Positions 44,019 to 51,548 of a DNA stretch of 64,000 bases are shown in pieces. Each line of letters opens with the position of its first letter. Positions within the stretch are counted from its first letter, which is position 1. The notes below the pieces were generated by a model. It saw only the letters and a list, made by a program, of their open reading frames with translations, was not told the origin of the DNA and did no database searches. The DNA is from Clostridium sp031626875 (lineage in GTDB: Bacteria > Bacillota > Clostridia > Clostridiales > Clostridiaceae). The stretch is taken from assembly GCF_031626875.1 (NCBI RefSeq), contig NZ_JANDMF010000020.1, positions 25,258 to 89,257 of the forward strand. Direction: 5' to 3'. The position numbers and the translations under genes are program-made.

Positions 44019-44615
44019 ATGCTTAAGGTAGGATTAACAGGGGGGATAGGTACAGGAAAGAGTACAGTATCTGGTATGTTAATTGCAGCTGGATTTAAGG
44101 TTATAGATGCAGATTTAGTGGCAAAGCAAGTGCTAAACAATTATCCTGAAATCCTTAATACAGTTAGAAGTGAGTTTGGAGAAGGTTTTTTTGATTGGAG
44201 AGGAGAATTTAGAAGAAAAGAGTTTGGGAATCATATATTTAGATTCCCAAAACAAAGAGTTAAATTTGAATCTATAATAATTCCTTATATAATCAAGGAA
44301 GTTAACTTAGCTTTTGATAGATATGAGAAAAAAGGAGAAAAATTAGTAGTGCTTGATGCTCCTACATTAATTGAGAATAATCTACATAATGAAATGGATT
44401 ATGTAATATTGGTTTGGGCTGATAACAATACACAAATACAAAGGGTAAAATCTAGAGATAAAGTATCTAATGGTGATGCTATAAGTAGAATAAATGCACA
44501 GATGCCATTAGAAAGTAAAAAAGAATTTGCTAATATACTTATAGATAATAATGGTGATGTTGCAAAAACTAAAAAACAAGTAGAAGATATTGTAGAATTT
44601 TTTAAAATAATATAG
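44019..44615 (+). CDS. coaE: Dephospho-CoA kinase
   Basis: A 198-aa kinase making CoA from dephospho-CoA and ATP. P-loop GLTGGIGTGKSTV (residues 5-17), IDADLVAKQVL, and DAPTLIENNLHNEMDYVILV. Adjacent to polA as in many clostridia (polA-coaE pair). AAGGAGGCG precedes the ATG. Confidence 0.95.
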   Translation: MLKVGLTGGIGTGKSTVSGMLIAAGFKVIDADLVAKQVLNNYPEILNTVRSEFGEGFFDWRGEFRRKEFGNHIFRFPKQRVKFESIIIPYIIKEVNLAFDRYEKKGEKLVVLDAPTLIENNLHNEMDYVILVWADNNTQIQRVKSRDKVSNGDAISRINAQMPLESKKEFANILIDNNGDVAKTKKQVEDIVEFFKII

Positions 44616-44631
44616 CACAAAGGAGAAGGGG

Positions 44632-45174
44632 ATGAAGTTTAAAAAACTGATTGCATTTGTAATCTTAATAATTATTGCTTTTTATGGGGGAAAATATATA
44701 GTAAAGGAATATATCTTTCCGTTTAGACATAAAGAGGCCATTACCAAATATGCTAAGGAAAATGATTTGGATCCTTACTTTGTAGTTTCTGTAATTATGG
44801 CGGAAAGTGGATTTAATAGGGATGCAAAATCTCATAAGAATGCGTTAGGATTAATGCAAATAACAGAAGATACTGGTGAGTGGATTGCCAAAGAGATGAA
44901 ATTAGAAGATTATACATCTGATAAACTATACGAAGAAGAATATAATATAAAAATGGGTTGTTGGTATCTAGATAATCTACGGAAAGAGTTTGGAGATATG
45001 GATTTATATGTAGCTGCATACAATGCAGGTAGAGGACGAGTTAATGAGTGGCTAAAGAATCCAAGCTATTCTAAGGAAGGTGAATCTTTAGATTATATAC
45101 CATATAAAGAAACTAAAAAGTATGTAGATAAAGTAAAAACATATTATAAAATATATGAGATGCTATACGAATAA
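44632..45174 (+). CDS. Lytic transglycosylase, SLT family
   Basis: A 180-aa envelope enzyme that cleaves peptidoglycan. One N-terminal transmembrane anchor (residues 4-20). Goose-lysozyme-like SLT motifs VIMAESGFNRDAKSHKNALG (catalytic Glu near 62), GLMQI and VAAYNAGRGRV. It follows coaE by 16 bp and lies before the GH8-like gene; all four from polA on may be one operon. Confidence 0.92.
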   Translation: MKFKKLIAFVILIIIAFYGGKYIVKEYIFPFRHKEAITKYAKENDLDPYFVVSVIMAESGFNRDAKSHKNALGLMQITEDTGEWIAKEMKLEDYTSDKLYEEEYNIKMGCWYLDNLRKEFGDMDLYVAAYNAGRGRVNEWLKNPSYSKEGESLDYIPYKETKKYVDKVKTYYKIYEMLYE

Positions 45175-45185
45175 AAGGTGAGAAA

Positions 45186-46316
45186 ATGATAAAGAAGAAT
45201 AGAATTATACTTGGTATTTCTACTATAATTTTAGTTGGAATAGTAACAGTTCATTTGAGCATGCCTTATATTAAGCCAATAGATAGTAAGGTGAAGTGGG
45301 AAAATAATGCTGTAAGTGATAAAGAACAGAGTTTATTAAATTTCGTTAATTCAAAATTGATTAATGAAAATTATGGAATAAAAACTAATTATAAAGAAGC
45401 TAATTCAGAAGGGGAAATAACTAAAGGTGCATCAGTATTATCAGAATCTCAAGGATTAATGCTTTTATATTATATAGATAGAGATAGAAAAGGTGAATTT
45501 GATGAAATACTATCCTATGTTAAAAATAATATGATTTTAAAAAATGGTTTAATATCTTGGAGAGTTGAAAATGGAGCTCCAAATTCTACATCAGCAACTA
45601 TAGATGACTTAAGAATGGTAAAAGCATTATTATTAGCATCAGAAAGATGGAATGATATAAATTATAGAAAATTAGCTTTTAAAATTTCTAAAGGAATAAA
45701 AAGAGAATTAATAGATAATGAATTATTAGCTGATTTTAATGATGGATATGGACAAAGTTCAAAGACTACTTTATGCTATTTAGATCTTAAAACATTTCAA
45801 ATTTTAGCTAATTTAGATAAGGAATATAAACCTATATATAAAGCTTCCTTAGAAGTTATGAATAATGGATATATAAGTGATAAGGTGCCATTATATAAAA
45901 AGGAATATGATAGAAAAAGCAATTCTTATGATGATGGTGATGTTGATACCTTAACGAATTCAATAGTACTTCTAAATAGAGCACAGGCTGGGGAAGACAT
46001 TAAAATGAGTATTGATTGGCTTAAGGAGCATTATAAGACTGATGGTGGAATATATGCAAGTTACAACAAAGATTCAGGGATGCCTACTAGTAAGGTAGAG
46101 TCAACTTCCATATATTCAAATTTACTTCAAGTTTCAGATGAAATTAATGATGAAGAATTATATGATATTTGCAAATCAAAACTTGAAGGTTATCAAGTTA
46201 TTGATAAAAACAATTTGATTTATGGTGCATATGGTGATTCAGTAAGTTTTGAAGTATATTCTTTTGATAATTTAAATGCACTTCTTGCATGGAGAAAAGT
46301 TCATAGTATAACATAG
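45186..46316 (+). CDS. GH8-like membrane-anchored glycosidase
   Basis: A 376-aa protein. One N-terminal hydrophobic anchor (7-27). The alpha/alpha-barrel pattern of GH8 is visible: VLSESQGLMLLYYIDRDRK (SEGQG-type catalytic Glu, here SESQG) and SATIDDLRMVKALLLASERW (ATDxDxxxAxALL type). Several conserved Trp/Asp of cellulases are missing, so the substrate may be a non-cellulosic beta-glycan or exopolysaccharide. Its position after a lytic transglycosylase suggests an envelope role. Confidence 0.62.
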   Translation: MIKKNRIILGISTIILVGIVTVHLSMPYIKPIDSKVKWENNAVSDKEQSLLNFVNSKLINENYGIKTNYKEANSEGEITKGASVLSESQGLMLLYYIDRDRKGEFDEILSYVKNNMILKNGLISWRVENGAPNSTSATIDDLRMVKALLLASERWNDINYRKLAFKISKGIKRELIDNELLADFNDGYGQSSKTTLCYLDLKTFQILANLDKEYKPIYKASLEVMNNGYISDKVPLYKKEYDRKSNSYDDGDVDTLTNSIVLLNRAQAGEDIKMSIDWLKEHYKTDGGIYASYNKDSGMPTSKVESTSIYSNLLQVSDEINDEELYDICKSKLEGYQVIDKNNLIYGAYGDSVSFEVYSFDNLNALLAWRKVHSIT

Positions 46317-46449
46317 AAAAAGTGAATTCAATTGAATTTGCTTTTTTATAGAAATGAAATTGAAAGCTAATAATATTTTTAGTTCATTAAATAAAAGGTA
46401 TTGAAATATTGAAACAGTTGAGGTAATATATACCTAGGTATTGTTTTGA

Positions 46450-46535
46450 GCAGGTGTGCTGGAATTGGCAGACAGGCACGTTTGAGGGGCGTGTGTACTA
46501 GTTACGTACGGGTTCAAGTCCCGTCACCTGCACCA
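46450..46535 (+). tRNA. tRNA-Leu (anticodon GAG)
   Basis: Class II tRNA, 86 nt with encoded CCA. Acceptor GCAGGTG / CACCTGC, D loop with TTGG, anticodon arm CACGT-TTGAGGG-GCGTG (GAG), long variable arm (TGTACTAGTTACGTAC), T arm CGGGTTCAAGTCCCG. An integrase gene starts 138 bp downstream, so its 3' end is the probable attachment site. Confidence 0.95.
46510..46535 (+). other. Probable attL: 3' end of tRNA-Leu
   Basis: tRNA 3' ends are the common target of tyrosine integrases. No second copy of GTCACCTGCACCA was found in the rest of the window, so attR must lie beyond base 64000 if the element is intact. Confidence 0.5.
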
Positions 46536-46559
46536 AATAGCCCTATTTATAAGGGATGT

Positions 46560-46623
46560 CACACGTTGAAAATGAAAATTGAGTCCACACGTTTTTCTGA
46601 ATAAAAAAGGAGAAGCGTGTGGA
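46560..46623. repeat. CACACG repeats in the att/int region
   Basis: CACACGTT occurs at 46560 and 46586 (direct repeats), and TCCACACG (46584-46591) has its inverted copy CGTGTGGA (46616-46623). Such repeats beside an integrase gene are typical of recombinase arm sites or the int operator. Confidence 0.4.
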
Positions 46624-46672
46624 TTTATTTCTGGAAAAAGCGTAATCTAAATACTTATTTTGAGGTGAAAAT

Positions 46673-47629
46673 ATGGCAAAAAAGATTACGATGAATGTAA
46701 AACAAAACATAAAGACTTTCGGGGAAGGGTATAAGGAATTTACTCTAAATTGCAAAGTAAGAAATTTATCAAAATTTACTATTGAGCATTATGATAATGT
46801 GGTTGTTATTTGGTATAAATATATGCCTAATGAAATTGCTATAAAAGATATTACAAAGGAAACAATTGATAAGTTTATTATTTTTATGAGAGAAAAGACA
46901 AGTCAGAATGATATAACAATTAACACAAACTTAAGAGGGATTAGAGCAATATGTTATTTTTTTATGAGACTTGGATATATGGAAGAATTTAAAATTGAGG
47001 AAATAAGAACTGTAAAGAAAATTAAAGAAACTTATTCAGAAGCAGAAATAAAATTATTATTAAAGAAACCAGATATTAAAAAATGTACATTTGTGGAATT
47101 TAGAAGTTGGACAATGATAAATATACTTTTAGGAACAGGGATGAGAGTTAGGACTTTGATAAATATAAGAATATGTGATTTGGACTTTGAAAATAGACTT
47201 ATTACATATGAACATACAAAAAATAGAAAACAACAAATAGTTCCAATGTCAAAAACATTAGAAAAGGTTTTAAGTGAATACATCGTGTTTAGAGGGGGAG
47301 AACCAACGGAATACCTATTTCCAACACAGTTTGGAAAACAAATGAGTGCAAATAGTGTACAACATGTTTTGAAATTATATAATAGACGAAGAGGTGTAGC
47401 TAAAAGTGGTGTTCATTTGTGGAGGCATACATTTGCAAAAATGTGGATAACAAATGGTGGGGATATGTTTAAGTTACAAAAGATGTTGGGACACTCTACT
47501 TTAGATGTTGTTAAGGAATATGTAGAAATGTTTACTGAAGATTTACAAAAAGATTTTGATAATATATCACCATTAGAACATATGAGTGATAATGGTGAGC
47601 ATATTAAAATGAGATATAGGGGAATATAG
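46673..47629 (+). CDS. int: Tyrosine recombinase/integrase of the island
   Basis: A 318-aa phage-type integrase. N-terminal SAM-like core-binding domain (about 15-100), catalytic domain with Arg in GTGMRVRTL, His/Arg in HLWRHTFAKMW, second His in LGHSTLDVV and the Tyr nucleophile in VKEYVEMF (near 283). GAGGTG precedes the ATG. Placed directly after tRNA-Leu, pointing into the island. No excisionase is evident. Confidence 0.92.
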   Translation: MAKKITMNVKQNIKTFGEGYKEFTLNCKVRNLSKFTIEHYDNVVVIWYKYMPNEIAIKDITKETIDKFIIFMREKTSQNDITINTNLRGIRAICYFFMRLGYMEEFKIEEIRTVKKIKETYSEAEIKLLLKKPDIKKCTFVEFRSWTMINILLGTGMRVRTLINIRICDLDFENRLITYEHTKNRKQQIVPMSKTLEKVLSEYIVFRGGEPTEYLFPTQFGKQMSANSVQHVLKLYNRRRGVAKSGVHLWRHTFAKMWITNGGDMFKLQKMLGHSTLDVVKEYVEMFTEDLQKDFDNISPLEHMSDNGEHIKMRYRGI

Positions 47630-47650
47630 TCATTAAAAAAGGGGTAGGAA

Positions 47651-47692
47651 TCACATATGAAAAGGAATGTTCCTATCAGTTCTTTTCATAAT
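47651..47692 (+). terminator. Hairpin(s) after int
   Basis: GGTAGGAA...TTCCTATC (about 47643-47680) and TATGAAAAGGA...TTCTTTTCATA (47657-47690) are alternative overlapping stems. Weak T run. Confidence 0.4.
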
Positions 47693-47718
47693 GATTTTAT
47701 AAAAATGCATATTTTTAC

Positions 47719-47750
47719 TTGCATTTAGAGAACAAATGTTTTATTATACT
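47719..47750 (+). promoter_or_regulatory. Promoter with LexA-like box
   Basis: TTGCAT, 17 bp, TATTAT (47742-47747). Between them AGAACAAATGTTT (47729-47741) differs by one or two bases from the Gram-positive SOS box CGAACRNRYGTTC. Damage-inducible cargo expression is possible; inference. Confidence 0.4.
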
Positions 47751-47835
47751 GTCATAAGATAATTTCTTATACGTTTCAAAAATTCATATCGAAATTTCCT
47801 AGAAACTTACATTTAAACTATTTACTATATTTAAA

Positions 47836-47910
47836 CTATCGGGAAAAGAATTTAATTAGAACTATCTTGAAAAAGTTATTAGTTCTATTGTTTGATAATT
47901 CTTTCGATAG
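47836..47910 (+). repeat. Compound stem-loop in the cargo leader
   Basis: Outer arms CTATCG...AGAATT and AATTCTTTCGATAG enclose an inner perfect TAGAACTA/TAGTTCTA hairpin (47857-47887). It directly precedes the orphan ribosome-binding site. Confidence 0.5.
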
Positions 47911-47913
47911 CTT

Positions 47914-47922
47914 AAAGGAGGT
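47914..47922 (+). promoter_or_regulatory. Orphan Shine-Dalgarno upstream of the RNase H-ParB gene
   Basis: AAAGGAGGT with no start codon and ORF behind it, 102 nt before the TTG start of the next gene, which has its own AGGAGG. May stabilise the mRNA 5' end. Confidence 0.35.
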
Positions 47923-48023
47923 AGATAGTTTATTTTATTTGTCTAAAATTATTAAAATCATCTATTAATAAATCTGAATAATCTAGAAATTAAAATACAC
48001 AACAAGTTAGGAGGTTATAAGGC

Positions 48024-48932
48024 TTGGAGTGGAAAATTTATTGCGATGGAAGTTATAGAAATGGCAAGAGTGGGTTTGGAGTTAAAATTTTCAATTCCAA
48101 AACTCCAAACATTGCAATTATCGCATTTGGTTCACAAGTAGCAGAAGACTCTTATGAGGGAGAATTAATTGCAATAGAAAAATCTATAAATATTTTTTTA
48201 GAATATGTTATGCCTTGGTGTGAAAATGAAGAATATAAAATAAAGATATACAGTGATTGTAAAAGTGCAATAGACATATTACAAGAAGGAACTTATAAAA
48301 AAATATATAGAAATTTAAGACAAATCAAAAATATAGCAGATATAAAAAGAAGCAGTATGAAATTAATTGAGCTTATAAGAATTTTAGATACCACTAAAAA
48401 GGGCAGTATAAGTTTTAAAAAAGCACAAAGTAATGAGATAAGCCTAAAAACAGTAGATAAATTTGCAAGATTTGCATTGAATTATAGACATTTTTTTAAA
48501 GATCAAATCTATTTTTGTGAGCAAAGTGAAATGAAAGAGGTTTTAAAGTTACTTATGCCATTAAAAATTATAGATGAAATAGATGAAGATATAATAAAAA
48601 AAATTATAGAATCAGAAAAGGAGAATAATGTTATGGAAACAATAAATGAAAATATAAGTTTTAGTATTCCAATTAATAGAATACTTGTTACTGAAAAACA
48701 TCATCTTGATTGTGTATCTGTTGAATTAAATGGATTGTTAGGGAAAATATCAGAAGAAGGCAAAATAAGCAATCCTATTTTTGTTAGAGAAATTCCAAAT
48801 AGAAGTGGTTATTATAGTTTGGTTAGAGGAGCGTCTTTTCTATTTTGTGCAAAGATAATGGGAATTGAAAATATACATGCTATTTTAACAGATTTAACCA
48901 CAGAAGAATTTATGAATGTTTATAAATTATAA
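48024..48932 (+). CDS. RNase H-like / ParB-like domain fusion protein
   Basis: A 302-aa protein from a TTG start with AGGAGG before it. Residues 1-~150 look like an RNase HI fold: IYCDGSYRNGKSGFG (first Asp), EDSYEGELIAIEKSI (Glu), IKIYSDCKSAIDIL (second Asp) and LKTVDKFARFA (fourth acid), so the catalytic set seems complete. Residues ~205-302 read like a ParB/Srx-type domain: SFSIPINRILV, then ISNPIFVREIPN, YYSLVRGASFLFCAKIMG, ENIHAILTDLTTEE, parallel to ParB's P-I-x-V, GE/RR-A-AK-aG and D-l blocks. I know of no described protein with this pairing. First gene of a four-gene run in the island. An anti-phage or element-maintenance role is only a guess. Confidence 0.6.
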   Translation: MEWKIYCDGSYRNGKSGFGVKIFNSKTPNIAIIAFGSQVAEDSYEGELIAIEKSINIFLEYVMPWCENEEYKIKIYSDCKSAIDILQEGTYKKIYRNLRQIKNIADIKRSSMKLIELIRILDTTKKGSISFKKAQSNEISLKTVDKFARFALNYRHFFKDQIYFCEQSEMKEVLKLLMPLKIIDEIDEDIIKKIIESEKENNVMETINENISFSIPINRILVTEKHHLDCVSVELNGLLGKISEEGKISNPIFVREIPNRSGYYSLVRGASFLFCAKIMGIENIHAILTDLTTEEFMNVYKL

Positions 48933-48954
48933 TGAATAATGGAGTTAATTGGAA

Positions 48955-49482
48955 ATGAAAAAGCAGTACATTTGTGACTTTTGTGGTAAAACTTTTAATC
49001 ATAACCAAAGAGAATTCTGTTTAAAGCATGAAATAAAACATTTGTGTTTAGAAAAGGACTTTAGGAGTAATTTAGAAAAATCAATTCAGATACTTGATGA
49101 AATATATAATTGTACCTGTGAGATAATTGGATTAGAAGTAAGAGTGTATATCGATTACTATGGGGCAGTGCAAATGGAGTTTAAGTATTCTATTTATAAT
49201 AGTACCATAAAGAAAAAAATAGAAAATGTCCAAATAGTAAAATGTGAAGAAAAGTATATTGTGCCTACAATAAAAGAAATAGTTGAGTTTTTAAACCTAG
49301 AATACTATATTCCCCAAATGAAGTTGAGATATGAAGGTGAATTTTTTTTGGATACACATAGTGGAAGCTATTATATTGGGGGAATTGATATGGATATAAT
49401 TTACAGAGCTTTTAAAGATAAAAAAGTAAAAATAGAAATAATAGAAACTACTATAAAAGGAGAAAACAGTAATGGAAAATAA
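48955..49482 (+). CDS. C2H2-type zinc-finger protein
   Basis: A 175-aa protein. Residues 5-29 form YICDFCGKTF..., then HEIKH, a C-x2-C-x14-H-x3-H finger with the eukaryotic-like GK-F turn. The remaining ~140 residues are mixed alpha/beta without a recognised domain. ATG 48955 is chosen (GGAG 10 nt upstream) over TTG 48949. It follows the RNase H-ParB gene by 22 bp and overlaps the GIY-YIG gene by 11 bp, so all are in one operon. Confidence 0.6.
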   Translation: MKKQYICDFCGKTFNHNQREFCLKHEIKHLCLEKDFRSNLEKSIQILDEIYNCTCEIIGLEVRVYIDYYGAVQMEFKYSIYNSTIKKKIENVQIVKCEEKYIVPTIKEIVEFLNLEYYIPQMKLRYEGEFFLDTHSGSYYIGGIDMDIIYRAFKDKKVKIEIIETTIKGENSNGK

Positions 49483-49816
49483 TAATTTTTTTAATTTCAA
49501 TATTAAACTAAATACTATAAAATTGGCGGAAGTTAAGTATAATGTACCTAATAATCCGGGAATATATGTAATATACGAAAGTGGAAAAATGATAAAAATA
49601 GGACAAACTGTACATTTGAGAAATAGGTTACAAGGATACTATCTTTGTAAGAGCAATGATTGTGAGTTTAGTAGATATATAACTTATTTAAATAGAGATA
49701 ATATGATAATACAATGGAAAGAATATGGAAAAGAAAGTATTTCAGACATTGAAACTTTAATGGTAAAAGTGGCTAATGCAAATAACATTGATTTGTTATG
49801 TTGGAAAAGAAAATAG
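49472..49816 (+). CDS. Small GIY-YIG-type endonuclease-like protein
   Basis: A 114-aa single domain. PGIYVIYESGKMIKIGQT (GIY, then KIG in place of YIG), LRNRLQGYY with the catalytic Arg, and DIETLMVKVAN with the Glu metal ligand. Fits a minimal GIY-YIG nuclease of the kind found in phage and mobile-element genes. Start overlaps the zinc-finger gene by 11 bp. Confidence 0.68.
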   Translation: MENNNFFNFNIKLNTIKLAEVKYNVPNNPGIYVIYESGKMIKIGQTVHLRNRLQGYYLCKSNDCEFSRYITYLNRDNMIIQWKEYGKESISDIETLMVKVANANNIDLLCWKRK

Positions 49817-49834
49817 AAAAATAAGGAGGGATTT

Positions 49835-50989
49835 ATGTCTGCAAAAATAGTTTTAGAGAATGACTTAAAAAGTAAGATTCCATATATGAGTGGGAAAAAG
49901 TATTTTGAATTACTAATGTCAATAATTAATGAAAATGTAATGAAGGATGAAAATTTAAAAAAGTTTAGTGTTTACAGAAGAAATCAATTTTATAAATATA
50001 TGCTACATATTCCAGTGTTTAAAGATGGGACAAAAGTTTCAGAAAGCAAGGAACAGAGAAAGAAAAGAATTGAGTTAAGGGATAGTTTAATGGATAAATT
50101 TAGAGATGGGAGTGTAGCAGTAATAAATGATGTTATTGATATTAATAAATATATTGAAAGAAATGAAGTAGTTAAAATTTTAAATATTTGTAAAAAGCAT
50201 TTTGATGTAATTTGTAATTCTACAGGAGCAATTAGGACAATAATATATAAGCAAATTAAGTATGTTGAAAAAGAAAGTTTATTAAATTATTTAGGATATA
50301 ATCATTTTACAGGCACTGGAGTTTCAAATTTTCAAATTATAGATGGGTTAATAGGAAGTGAAGAATATTTTGAAGCTTGGAATAAGTATGCAGATATAAT
50401 TCCCAAACATGAAAGAGTAGTTAAAGAAACAGCTTCTCAAGATGATTTAAATAGTGGAGATATAAAAAGGATATATAATATTTATATTAAAATAGCAAAT
50501 GAGGAACTTGCAGAAATTCCTAAATTATATCCAATAGGAATATTTGCAAAGAACTTTAATATGAATCATAGATCTCTTTTAAGGTATTGTCAAAAGGGTA
50601 TCCTAAATTACTATAAAATAGGAAATAAATATATGCTTTCTCAAAGTGATTATGATAAAAGTTTTGAGTTAATACAAAGGTATAAAGAAAAACCTAAAAA
50701 GAAGGGATTGAATAGAGGAAAAAAATCTAAATATGAAGAACTTCTGATAGAATTGAATTTGGGAAGTCTTATTCACAATGATAAATTTAAAGAATTAACT
50801 GAAGAAGAAGTAAAAAGTTACTTCCATTTAAAAAAAATAAAAACTGATAGTGAAAAAAATAAGGAATATTATAATAGGAAGAATTTAAATGAATTAGTGA
50901 ATATAAATGAAAATCATAAAGTAGCTATTAATATTGCAATGGAGAATATAGTAGAAAAGATTAAAGAGAAAGCTATAGATGTATTATAA
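49835..50989 (+). CDS. Uncharacterised 384-aa protein with a central HTH-like segment
   Basis: No family recognised. Residues ~225-275 (KLYPIGIFAKNFNMNHRSLLRYCQ..) read like a MerR/excisionase-type helix-turn-helix: the helix FAKNFNMNHRSLLRY, then IGNKYMLSQSDYD. The C-terminal 110 residues are Lys-rich with short helices. AAGGAGGG precedes the ATG. Last gene of the RNase H-ParB run; DNA binding is the most that can be inferred. Confidence 0.5.
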   Translation: MSAKIVLENDLKSKIPYMSGKKYFELLMSIINENVMKDENLKKFSVYRRNQFYKYMLHIPVFKDGTKVSESKEQRKKRIELRDSLMDKFRDGSVAVINDVIDINKYIERNEVVKILNICKKHFDVICNSTGAIRTIIYKQIKYVEKESLLNYLGYNHFTGTGVSNFQIIDGLIGSEEYFEAWNKYADIIPKHERVVKETASQDDLNSGDIKRIYNIYIKIANEELAEIPKLYPIGIFAKNFNMNHRSLLRYCQKGILNYYKIGNKYMLSQSDYDKSFELIQRYKEKPKKKGLNRGKKSKYEELLIELNLGSLIHNDKFKELTEEEVKSYFHLKKIKTDSEKNKEYYNRKNLNELVNINENHKVAINIAMENIVEKIKEKAIDVL

Positions 50990-51062
50990 TTTTCTATTAA
51001 ATAATAGTTCAATTTGAGATGGGGGCTTTATTTGATAAAAATAGTTGAAGGATCATGGACAA
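50990..51062. other. Short leader ORF before a pseudogene
   Basis: GGGGG at about 51018 precedes a TTG-started 13-codon frame ending TAA that overlaps the ATG at 51063. May once have coupled translation of the pseudogene. Confidence 0.25.
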
Positions 51063-51347
51063 ATGAATATTAAAATAAATAAATCACAAGCAAAAGCAGG
51101 AGATATAATTTAATGTGGTGATAAGGAACTATATTTTTCATTTCAAATCCCTAATAAGAGAGAAGAAAAAGAAGAATATATATTAGTTAATGTAAAGACC
51201 GGAAAAGTAAGGTGTAAGGATGATGGAACTATTAGAATATATAATAATCTTATTATGGATTCAGATATATTGATTAATATTGGAATGGGTGCAGATATAT
51301 CCAAAGTAATAAGAACACAAGATATAACAATTTGTTACAATCAGTAA
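51063..51347 (+). pseudogene. Uncharacterised ~94-codon gene interrupted by one TAA
   Basis: The frame from ATG 51063 reads MNIKINKSQAKAGDII, then TAA at 51111-51113, then CGDKELYFSFQIPNK and continues open to TAA 51345-51347. No other stop or frameshift occurs, and codon use is normal, so this is a recent nonsense mutation, a sequencing error or a regulated readthrough. Confidence 0.55.
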
Positions 51348-51381
51348 TATAAAAAATATATAATGCTAATAAGTAAAGAAG

Positions 51382-51419
51382 AAAAAGGATAGGTATGTTA
51401 AATTACCTGTCCTTTTTAG
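51382..51419. terminator. Terminator upstream of hsdM
   Basis: AAAAGGATAGGTA pairs with TACCTGTCCTTTT, then TAGTTAG. Confidence 0.8.
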
Positions 51420-51440
51420 TTAGATTTTATGAAGAATATA

Positions 51441-51490
51441 ACATTAATGTAAACTTGAACATTACTATATAAACAACATAATGTTATAAT
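51441..51490 (+). promoter_or_regulatory. hsd promoter with overlapping palindromes
   Basis: TTACTA (51462-51467), 17 bp, TATAAT (51485-51490). ACATTAATGT and AACATTA...TAATGTT share the half-site ACATTA and cover the -35/spacer. This is a candidate operator; the regulator is not identified. Confidence 0.45.
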
Positions 51491-51548
51491 AATTAATATA
51501 TAGTTAGATAATAAGTTATAAAAAAAATATAGTTTAGAGGTGCATGAG

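Larger units (their letters stand above)
47630..48023. other. Control region between int and the cargo
   Basis: About 390 bp. It contains nested hairpins after int, a promoter with a LexA-like box, a large compound stem-loop, and an orphan AAAGGAGGT. No ORF fits the last. Confidence 0.6.
51348..51548. other. Control region of the type I RM operon
   Basis: Holds a terminator (51382-51419), the palindrome ACATTAATGT (51441-51450), an AACATTA/TAATGTT repeat (51458-51485) and a TTACTA-17-TATAAT promoter (51462-51490). Confidence 0.6.
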
